From: Porphyrobacter sp. UBA7686
GTDB lineage: Bacteria > Pseudomonadota > Alphaproteobacteria > Sphingomonadales > Sphingomonadaceae
NCBI GenBank assembly: GCA_002482865.1
Contig: DLGU01000163.1
Span: forward strand, 14,876-22,132
Length of the DNA stretch: 7,257 nt
Reading direction: 5' to 3'
Positions 1 through 5,498 of this stretch are shown here, one piece after another. The translations under genes were made by a program, and so were the position numbers. The notes beneath the pieces were generated by a model that saw only the letters and a list, made by a program, of their open reading frames with translations, did no database searches and was not told where the DNA came from. Each line of letters begins with the position of its first letter. Position 1 is the first letter of the stretch.

Positions 1-446
1 TTGGTCAGGCAATGCTGGCTCTTGTCGATGCTCCCGAAATCCTTGGAATCGGCCACGCCGATCAGATCGCCATCGGCCTTGAAGGTCCAGCCGTGATAGC
101 CGCAGGTGAAGCGGCTGGCATTGCCGCAGCCGGCCGCGAGCGGGTTGCCGCGGTGGGTGCACATATTGAGGAAGGCGCCCATGCTGCCGTCCTTCTGGCG
201 GGATAGCAGCAGCGGTACGCCGCAGATGTCCATCGCCTTGAAATCGCCGGGGTTGGGCAGTTCGCACGACGGCGCCACCATCAGCGGCAGGCGGCGGAAA
301 ATCTGCTTCTTTTCCAGCTCGAACAGATCTGGGTCAGTATAGGCGCTGGCGGGAATGCGGACGATGTCGTCGGCATATTCCATCGTATCGGCCGCGCCGT
401 GGGCGACCAGACTGCGGGTCATTTCGACCAGCGTTTCGCGTGACAT
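1..446 (-). CDS. Rieske-type ring-hydroxylating oxygenase alpha subunit, N-terminal part (cut by left edge)
   Basis: This is the first 148 codons of a Rieske non-heme iron oxygenase alpha subunit, starting MSRETLVEMT; the rest lies beyond base 1. The Rieske domain is complete: a CTHRGN motif (C96, H98) and a CGYHGWTF motif (C115, H118) hold the [2Fe-2S] cluster that passes electrons to the mononuclear iron. That iron-binding catalytic domain should follow but is outside the window, so activity and substrate cannot be judged. The ATG at 446 is preceded by GGGAG (454-458) with 7 bases between, a good ribosome site. The gene lies downstream of the TonB-dependent receptor on the same strand, but a terminator separates them, so it probably has its own promoter. 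Outside the cluster motifs it is quite unlike the complete Rieske protein at 3263-4588, so it is a different subfamily rather than a recent duplicate. Family is certain; the reaction (dioxygenation, monooxygenation or demethylation) is not. Confidence 0.93.
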   Translation of the reverse strand, partial: MSRETLVEMTRSLVAHGAADTMEYADDIVRIPASAYTDPDLFELEKKQIFRRLPLMVAPSCELPNPGDFKAMDICGVPLLLSRQKDGSMGAFLNMCTHRGNPLAAGCGNASRFTCGYHGWTFKADGDLIGVADSKDFGSIDKSQHCLT

Positions 447-471
447 GCTTGTTCTCCCGGACTGTTGCGAG

Positions 472-506
472 GAGCATCCGCCTTACAGCCTGCCGGGGCA
501 ATGCTC
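472..506. repeat. Inverted repeat in the leader of the partial Rieske gene
   Basis: GAGCAT (472-477) and ATGCTC (501-506) are exact reverse complements 23 bases apart. The spacer holds a second small dyad, TGCC-GG-GGCA (491-500). The repeat lies between the receptor terminator and the ribosome site of the partial Rieske gene, where an operator or a leader hairpin could sit. Arms of six bases can occur by chance, and I could not find a convincing -35/-10 pair nearby, so function is only a suggestion. Confidence 0.25.
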
Positions 507-544
507 ACTTTTGGCAGAGCAGGCGGAGCGGGGCGGCGCGGCGC

Positions 545-579
545 AAAAGCAAAGGGACGAGCCATCTCTGGCCCGCCCC
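545..579 (-). terminator. Rho-independent terminator after the TonB-dependent receptor gene
   Basis: Read on the minus strand, GGGGCGGGCCA (579-569), loop GAGA (a GNRA-type tetraloop, 568-565) and TGGCTCGTCCC (564-554) form an 11-pair GC-rich stem with two G-U pairs. A T-rich run follows at once: TTT, GC, TTTT (553-545). On the plus strand the same two positions become A-C mismatches and no T run follows, so the structure is directional and fits the minus strand. It begins 23 bases after the receptor stop codon and separates the receptor from the downstream partial Rieske gene. Confidence 0.82.
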
Positions 580-602
580 CCCGCATTTCCCTGCTGGAAC
601 GA

Positions 603-3050
603 TCAGAACCGGAAGCTGATTTCCGCAAAGATCTGACGGCCACGGTTCTGGGTGAGGAAGATGTCGTCACCGGTGGGCGACAGGAACGGACGCCCGCCGC
701 TGGTGATGACGAAGACCTTGTCGGTCAGGTTCTGGCCGACCAGCGAGAGCTTCCAGTCGCCATCCGGATGACCGATCGAGACGTTGGCATCAAACAGCCA
801 GAAGCTCGGCTGCCTGAAATCATTGAGCGATGTTTCGTCAGTGATGTAGCCATCATTGTACGCCGCGTTGCCCGACAAGAACAATTCGAGGCTATTGCCG
901 AGCGGGATTGCCCAGTCTGCCGCGACGTTGCCCGACCATTCGGGGGCCTGGCTGCCACGACGACCCTTGAGGTTGATCGTGCCGCCCTGGCCGCCCGGCT
1001 GGAGGAAGTCATCGGTGTACTTGGCATCGAGATAGGAGATGTTCGACGAGAAGCTCAGGCCGTCAACCGGAGTGCGCCACTTGGCTTCCATGTCGACGCC
1101 CTTGGTGGTCAGCTCACCCGCATTGCTGGTGATGAACTGCACCGTTTGCGCGTTGAAGTTCTGCACCTGCAGATCCTTGAACACATATTGGTAGGCCGTC
1201 ATGTTGAGCGTGATGTCGCGGTTCGACCACTGCGACTTGAAGCCGATTTCGCCGCCGATCGCCTCTTCCGACTTGAAGATCAGCGAGCTGAAATCGCCGC
1301 TCGCCGCTGCCGCGCTGAGGCTGTTTGACGGCAGTGCGGAGTTGTCGATCCCGCCCGACTTGAAGCCGGTCTTGAACGAGGCGAAGATGTTGAAATCTTC
1401 GTTCGCCTGATACTTCAGCGTCACTTCGGGCGAGAAGTTGTCATCGGCGAAGTTGATCGGGCCAGAGAAGAAGCCCGGCCGCACGAAGGTCGGCCCGAAC
1501 AGGAAGGTGTGGACGTAAGGCACGCTGATGGTTTGGACCTTCTGCTCGTCCGTCCAGCGGATCCCGCCCGACAGTTCCAGCTTTTCCGTGAGGTCGATCA
1601 TCGCACTGCCGAAGAACGACAGGGCTTCGGTCTTGGTGAGGTGGGTCTTGTCCCAGTCATAGGTGAACCCGGTCGCCGGGTCAGGCCCGAGGAACGAGAT
1701 GTTCACGCCCTGTTGCGAAGTGTCGAAGGTGATCGTGCGGTCTTCGTAGAACGCGCCGAGCATGAAGTTGAAGGCGCCATCGAAGTCCGAGGCAAGGCGC
1801 AGTTCCTGGGTGTATTGTTCAAGGTTGTTGATCGGGTCGGACGAACCCGCGCCGCCCGGCAGGCGGGTCCCATTGGGGCCGGGGATGAAGCCGCCGTAGG
1901 AATAGCTTTCGAAATCGACCGCCTTCATGTTGAGCAGGCCAGTGACCGAGGTCAGTTGGAGCTTTTCGGTCAGGTCGAGTTCGAATTGCAGGCGGCCGAA
2001 CCAGATGTCCGTCTCACCGAACGGCACGCCGTTGCGGCCTGCGGCCTTCGACGGGGTCGGCACGCCGCCAGCGAGCGGCGCAGCGGTGTCGGTGAAGTAG
2101 TAGCGCTGGTCAGTGACGTTGCAATCATAGCCCGCCGGCAGGTTCACCGCACCGCCGAGCAGGAAGATCGAGTCCGCGACTCCGTTGGCACCGCAGGACA
2201 CTTCGCCCGTCCCGAGCGCGCCGTCGTTCTCGTGCTTGGTGTATTGCACCTTCAGGTTGGCGCGGAACATGTCCGACGGCTGCCAGTCAAGGGTCACGCG
2301 GCCGATGAAGTCGGTCAGGCCGCGCTTCTGGTTAACCGCTGGCGAGCCAGGCTGAGCGAGCTGGAATTCGTCGATATCGTTGAACTGGGCGGCAATGCGA
2401 ATGCCAAGCGTGTCAGACAGCGGGCCGGAAATGTAGCCGTTGAGCAGGTAGCCCTTCTCTTCGAATTCATAATTGGCGCGCATCCCGACTTCCCAGTCGG
2501 ACGTGGGATTGGCCGAGCGCAGCGAGAGCACGCCCGCCGTGGCCGACTTGCCGAAGAACAGCGACTGCGGCCCGCGCAGCACGTCGATCTGCTCGACATC
2601 GAAGAAGCCGGCCTGCACCATGCGCATGGTCGACACAACGACGCCGTCATATTCGAACGCCACGGCGGAATCGAACGCTGCCGAGATGTTCGACGAACCC
2701 ACGCCGCGCAAGCTGAGCTGACCGCCCGAACCCGAGCCGCCAACCTGCACGTTGAGTGTCGGCACGCGGCTGGTCACGTCGGCGACCTGGTCGATATTGA
2801 AGCGCTGGAGCGTTTCGCCGCCGATCGCGGTGACGGTCACGGGGACTTCTTGCAGGGTTTCGTTCTGGCGGCGGGCCTGCACCACGATCACCTGATCGTC
2901 CTGGACATCATCCGCTTCAGCCGCCGCATCCTGCGCAAAGGCAGTGCTCGGCATTGCGGCAAAACCGCTCAGTGCGGCGCCGCACAGCAGGGCGCGCCGT
3001 ATGCCGTCCACGCGGACGCCAGATGCAATTCGGGCACGAAATGTACTCAT
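603..3050 (-). CDS. TonB-dependent outer-membrane receptor
   Basis: An 815-residue outer-membrane receptor that would import a substrate using energy passed by TonB-ExbB-ExbD. A signal peptide spans residues 1-39 (arginine-rich start, hydrophobic LLCGAALSGFAA, cleavage after AFA before Q40). A TonB-box-like QVIVVQA lies at about 53-59. The plug domain covers about 67-180, with the family signature VEQIDVLRGPQ (152-162) then FFGKSATAG (165-173). The rest is a beta-barrel ending in aromatic SFRF, as needed for barrel assembly. Length is normal for the family. The ATG at 3050 is chosen because it has a strong ribosome site and puts the signal peptide at the N-terminus; an upstream in-frame GTG at 3125 would add 25 implausible residues. 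The only two cysteines of the mature protein are C286 and C310, probably a disulfide in an extracellular loop. The neighbouring oxygenases, dehydrogenases and MFS transporter suggest uptake of an organic growth substrate rather than a siderophore, but the ligand is unknown. Confidence 0.96.
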   Translation of the reverse strand: MSTFRARIASGVRVDGIRRALLCGAALSGFAAMPSTAFAQDAAAEADDVQDDQVIVVQARRQNETLQEVPVTVTAIGGETLQRFNIDQVADVTSRVPTLNVQVGGSGSGGQLSLRGVGSSNISAAFDSAVAFEYDGVVVSTMRMVQAGFFDVEQIDVLRGPQSLFFGKSATAGVLSLRSANPTSDWEVGMRANYEFEEKGYLLNGYISGPLSDTLGIRIAAQFNDIDEFQLAQPGSPAVNQKRGLTDFIGRVTLDWQPSDMFRANLKVQYTKHENDGALGTGEVSCGANGVADSIFLLGGAVNLPAGYDCNVTDQRYYFTDTAAPLAGGVPTPSKAAGRNGVPFGETDIWFGRLQFELDLTEKLQLTSVTGLLNMKAVDFESYSYGGFIPGPNGTRLPGGAGSSDPINNLEQYTQELRLASDFDGAFNFMLGAFYEDRTITFDTSQQGVNISFLGPDPATGFTYDWDKTHLTKTEALSFFGSAMIDLTEKLELSGGIRWTDEQKVQTISVPYVHTFLFGPTFVRPGFFSGPINFADDNFSPEVTLKYQANEDFNIFASFKTGFKSGGIDNSALPSNSLSAAAASGDFSSLIFKSEEAIGGEIGFKSQWSNRDITLNMTAYQYVFKDLQVQNFNAQTVQFITSNAGELTTKGVDMEAKWRTPVDGLSFSSNISYLDAKYTDDFLQPGGQGGTINLKGRRGSQAPEWSGNVAADWAIPLGNSLELFLSGNAAYNDGYITDETSLNDFRQPSFWLFDANVSIGHPDGDWKLSLVGQNLTDKVFVITSGGRPFLSPTGDDIFLTQNRGRQIFAEISFRF

Positions 3051-3058
3051 GGTCGTCT

Positions 3059-3064
3059 CTCCCC
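3059..3064 (-). promoter_or_regulatory. Ribosome binding site that fixes the receptor start
   Basis: GGGGAG on the minus strand lies 8 bases before the ATG at 3050. The alternative in-frame GTG at 3125 has only AAGG one base away, too close to act. This site, together with the signal peptide, decides for the 815-residue form. Confidence 0.8.
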
Positions 3065-3071
3065 TTCGGAC

Positions 3072-3127
3072 CGCGGCTAACCCGCGTGCCCTGTACTTCC
3101 CCAACCCGTCAGCGTGTCTCCTCACGC
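3072..3127 (-). other. Two small hairpins in the receptor mRNA leader
   Basis: On the minus strand, GCGTG-AGGAGA-CACGC (3127-3112) and CGCGG-GTTAG-CCGCG (3086-3072) can each form a perfect 5-pair stem with a short loop. Both lie between the candidate promoter and the ribosome site of the TonB-dependent receptor. They do not match a riboswitch or thermometer class that I recognise, and short GC-rich stems are common in DNA of this composition. Confidence 0.3.
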
Positions 3128-3172
3128 CTTTCGGTATGTCTCGCGGGTCTATGTTACGGCGGCGAGCGCGCC

Positions 3173-3201
3173 ATTCGCAAAAGCGATAGTGAGCCTGTCA
3201 A
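3173..3201 (-). promoter_or_regulatory. Candidate promoter for the TonB-dependent receptor
   Basis: On the minus strand a perfect TTGACA -35 box (3201-3196) is followed, after 17 bases, by GCGAAT (3178-3173), a weak -10 box matching only the last three consensus positions. Transcription would begin about 115 bases before the receptor start codon. A second, overlapping option is TTGCGA with TAACAT 18 bases downstream (about 3150-3180). No clear terminator follows the upstream Rieske stop codon at 3263, so read-through from that gene is also possible. Confidence 0.45.
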
Positions 3202-3262
3202 ACTGCGGCAAAAACGTCACACGGGCTCGGCAAAGCGGCCAAAACCATCTGATGCCGTAACG

Positions 3263-4588
3263 TCATTCGGCCGCAGCGGTGGCGTGCGATCCAGCGTTAG
3301 CGGCTTCGCGCTCCATCTGGCTGGCGCGCGGATCATTGGGCCACACCCATTCGGTGCCGATCACCGGTTCAACCCTCAGGTGCTCGGGCACATTCTCCGG
3401 CCCGATCATCCGGTCGAGGCTCTGGTGGAACGAATAGATCCGCGCCTCCTGATAAGACAGCGGCACAGACCGGAAGGCCGAGCCTTGCATCGATTGCTGG
3501 ATCGCCTCGCCGAACTGGGTGTCTTCGAGGATGATCGGGCTCATCTGGCGGCCATTGGGCTGGCTAGCATCCGGGACAGTCCAAAGATCGGGCGCGGGTG
3601 CGTCGCCCCAATCCAGCGCCATCGTCACCAGCTCCAGCCGGGTGGTGCCAAGCGAGGTCGGCCAGAACACCAGCGGCGGGACGAAGTAGTTGCTCAAGGG
3701 GCTGACCCAGTTGGGAAACAGCGTGTAGCTCTGGGTGCAGGTGCGCCCCAACTCGCCCACGGTCTCGATCTGCCGCCAGCCCGGCGGGCTGTCGATTGCG
3801 CGCACGTGCTCGCGGTCAGTGCTGCGCGGCGGCGGAGCGAGCATCCGGGCGTGGCCATTGGGATAGATGGTGTTGAGGTTGCGGCTGCTGTCGACCAGCG
3901 GCGCGACGGTATTGGGGTGGATGAAGGGCACATGGTAGACCTCCATGTTCGCCTCCATCGCCACCTTCCAGTTGCACTGGAGATCGAAGGAATGGCGCGC
4001 GGCGAGCTTGATGCGGTCAAAGGCGAACTCCTCCCATTCGCGCGCCAGCGGGCCAAGCCAGTCGAGCAGCGGCATCGCGTCCATGTCGAAGTTGACGTAG
4101 ATGATCTTGCCGAACAGCTCGCATCGAACGGGGAGCAGCCCGCGGCAGCTCATGTCGAAGTCGGCCGGAAAATCGCGCCGTTCGGGCACGCCCACCAGAC
4201 TGCCGTCGGTCTTGTAGGTCCAGTTGTGATAGCCGCACATCAGGCGTGAGGATTTGCCGCGATCCTCGGTAACCACCGGTGCGCCGCGGTGGCGGCAGGT
4301 GTTGTGGAAGGCGCGCACTGTGCCGTCCATGCCGTGGACGATCACGATCGGATCGCCGGCATTGTGCCAGCGCATATAGCAGCCCGGCTCGGGAATCTCG
4401 TCCAGATGCCCGGCGAACAGCCAGCTCTTGCGGAAAACGTGTTGCTGTTCGAGCGCGAAGTATTCGGGCGAGGTGTAGCGCCCGGCGGGCATATCGGGCA
4501 GCACCGGGAAGCCTTCGGGCGGCGCGGTGCGCTGGCCTTCCCACTCCATCAGCGCCTTCAGCCGCGCGATTTCTTCCGGCTCCATCAT
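3263..4588 (-). CDS. Rieske-type ring-hydroxylating oxygenase alpha subunit (complete)
   Basis: A 441-residue Rieske non-heme iron oxygenase alpha subunit, cytoplasmic, which would insert oxygen into an organic substrate using electrons from a separate reductase or ferredoxin. The N-terminal Rieske domain binds [2Fe-2S] through CRH (C98, H100) and CGYH (C118, H121). The catalytic domain starts with NWKVAMEANMEVYHVPFIH: E216 is at the position of the acidic residue that links the two metal centres, and H219 and H224 are two ligands of the mononuclear iron. D356 in ILEDTQFGE is the likely third ligand. Length is normal for the family. Residue 122 is Asn (HNW) where most relatives have Gly (HGW). 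Two adjacent ATG codons occur at 4588 and 4585; the first has the better spacing from GAGGAG. No beta subunit is adjacent, so it may be an alpha-only enzyme. It diverges from the SDR-MFS pair and precedes the receptor gene. Substrate and exact reaction are unknown. Confidence 0.94.
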   Translation of the reverse strand: MMEPEEIARLKALMEWEGQRTAPPEGFPVLPDMPAGRYTSPEYFALEQQHVFRKSWLFAGHLDEIPEPGCYMRWHNAGDPIVIVHGMDGTVRAFHNTCRHRGAPVVTEDRGKSSRLMCGYHNWTYKTDGSLVGVPERRDFPADFDMSCRGLLPVRCELFGKIIYVNFDMDAMPLLDWLGPLAREWEEFAFDRIKLAARHSFDLQCNWKVAMEANMEVYHVPFIHPNTVAPLVDSSRNLNTIYPNGHARMLAPPPRSTDREHVRAIDSPPGWRQIETVGELGRTCTQSYTLFPNWVSPLSNYFVPPLVFWPTSLGTTRLELVTMALDWGDAPAPDLWTVPDASQPNGRQMSPIILEDTQFGEAIQQSMQGSAFRSVPLSYQEARIYSFHQSLDRMIGPENVPEHLRVEPVIGTEWVWPNDPRASQMEREAANAGSHATAAAE

Positions 4589-4718
4589 TTCCGCCTCTCC
4601 TCGGTTGCGCAGGTACCACCGCTGCTAGCCGCCAGCGTCCTCGCGCTTTCGACAGTGGCACGGACCCGCCCGCCCGATAGGCTGGCGACATATCAAAAAA
4701 GCTTTTGGGAGAGAGCAT
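4589..4718. promoter_or_regulatory. Shared divergent control region between the Rieske gene and the SDR-MFS pair
   Basis: These 130 bases must hold the promoters for both directions. Ribosome sites are clear: GAGGAG before the Rieske ATG and GGGAG (4707-4711), 7 bases before the dehydrogenase ATG. Promoters are not: TTGATA on the minus strand (4697-4692) and TCGACA on the plus strand (4649-4654) resemble -35 boxes, but neither has a good -10 box at normal spacing. A 7-base inverted repeat, CGCCAGC (4630-4636) and GCTGGCG (4681-4687), could serve a regulator but may be chance. Confidence 0.5.
4697..4706. repeat. Perfect 10-base palindrome AAAAGCTTTT
   Basis: AAAAGCTTTT is an exact palindrome in an A/T-rich patch inside otherwise GC-rich DNA. 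It touches the ribosome site of the dehydrogenase gene at 4719 and overlaps the minus-strand TTGATA. It could be a repressor operator or simply AT-rich promoter DNA. Confidence 0.4.
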
Positions 4719-5498
4719 ATGGCGGGACGGGTAGCGGGCAGGGTAGCGCTCGTGACAGGCGGGGCGATGGGTCTGGGCAAGGCCGATTGCGAGGCGCTGG
4801 CGCGCGAGGGTGCGAAGGTGATCGTCACTGACCGCGATGCCGAACTCGCCCATCAGGTGGCGGCCGCGATCGGCGGCGATGCGATGGCGCTGGATGTCAC
4901 CAACGAAGAGCAATGGATCGACGTGATGCGCGCCGTGAAGGAGCGCCACGGCGGGCTCGATATTCTCGTCAACAACGCGGGCAATGTGATCTTCGAAAGC
5001 ATCGAGGATTGCAGCTTGGCGCACTTCAAGCTGCATCTCGAAATCCATGTGGTCGGCACGTTCCTGGGGTGCAAATATGCCGTGCCGCTGATGAAGCATC
5101 GCCACGAAACGGTCGGCGGGGGCGGCTCGTCGATCATCAACATGGCTTCGACCGCGGCGCTGATGGGCTATGGCAATATCCCGGCCTATGCCGCGTCCAA
5201 GGCCGGCATTGCGGGCATGACCCGCAGCCTTGCGGTCGATTTCCAGGACAAGGGCTACGGCATCCGCGTCAATGCGCTCGCGCCGGGGGGGATCGAAACC
5301 CCGATGGTGATGGGCATTTCCGGGCGCGGCGGCGAAAAGCCGATGGACATTCCCGAAGGCCCGTTGGCGATGGATGCACTTGGCCATCCCAAGGATGTCG
5401 CGGGCTGCGTGCTGTTCCTCGCTTCGGACGAAGCGCGCTTTCTCAATGGCCTGACGATCCCGGTGGACAATGGCCTCTACGCCCGTCCCCACCACTGA
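4719..5498 (+). CDS. Short-chain dehydrogenase/reductase, classical type, probably NAD-dependent
   Basis: A complete 259-residue classical SDR with one Rossmann domain, likely oxidising a secondary alcohol or dihydrodiol, or running in reverse. The cofactor motif TGGAMGLG lies at 13-20. D38 at the end of strand beta-2 favours NAD over NADP. LDV (58-60) and NNAG (85-88) follow. The catalytic Ser is S144, and Y157-x3-K161 forms the YxxxK pair at the normal 13-residue spacing. The PGGIETPM motif (189-196) is the usual cofactor loop. The usual catalytic-tetrad Asn in helix 4 (as in VNxxG) is replaced by H110 in EIHVVG. A similar His (VHLRG) is found, to my recollection, in the hydroxyacyl-CoA dehydrogenase domain of peroxisomal multifunctional enzyme 2, so activity need not be lost. 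The start is supported by GGGAG 7 bases upstream. The transporter gene starts inside its last codons, so the two are probably co-translated. Substrate is unknown. Confidence 0.95.
   Translation: MAGRVAGRVALVTGGAMGLGKADCEALAREGAKVIVTDRDAELAHQVAAAIGGDAMALDVTNEEQWIDVMRAVKERHGGLDILVNNAGNVIFESIEDCSLAHFKLHLEIHVVGTFLGCKYAVPLMKHRHETVGGGGSSIINMASTAALMGYGNIPAYAASKAGIAGMTRSLAVDFQDKGYGIRVNALAPGGIETPMVMGISGRGGEKPMDIPEGPLAMDALGHPKDVAGCVLFLASDEARFLNGLTIPVDNGLYARPHH

Noticed and set aside
1509..3080. A 523-codon open frame on the plus strand opposite the TonB-dependent receptor, and a 287-codon one at 465-1328.
   Set aside because: They mirror a well-supported receptor gene in GC-rich DNA, where the opposite strand often lacks stop codons. 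The translations show no recognisable domain and are rich in Arg, Ala, Val and Glu in the way expected of shadow frames.
3051..3125. N-terminal extension of the receptor to an in-frame GTG at 3125.
   Set aside because: It would add 25 polar, arginine-rich residues before a proper signal peptide and lacks a correctly spaced ribosome site; the ATG at 3050 has both.
3153..3261. 8-base inverted repeat GTTACGGC (3153-3160) and GCCGTAAC (3254-3261) around the receptor promoter region.
   Set aside because: The arms are 93 bases apart and one overlaps nothing functional that I can identify; a match of this size is expected by chance at a fair rate in a region this long.
3202..3262. Possible terminator after the complete Rieske gene, with a TTTTT run on the minus strand near 3215.
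   Set aside because: The only adjacent stem is about three pairs (CGT/ACG), too weak to call a Rho-independent terminator.
2954..4249. A 431-codon plus-strand frame running from the receptor start through the gap and into the Rieske gene.
   Set aside because: It is antisense to two clear genes, has no plausible ribosome site and no domain; the low number of stops reflects base composition.
4017..5495. A 492-codon minus-strand frame opposite the SDR gene and running on into the Rieske gene in another frame.
   Set aside because: It spans two real genes on opposite strands and crosses their shared control region. The protein has no family signature.
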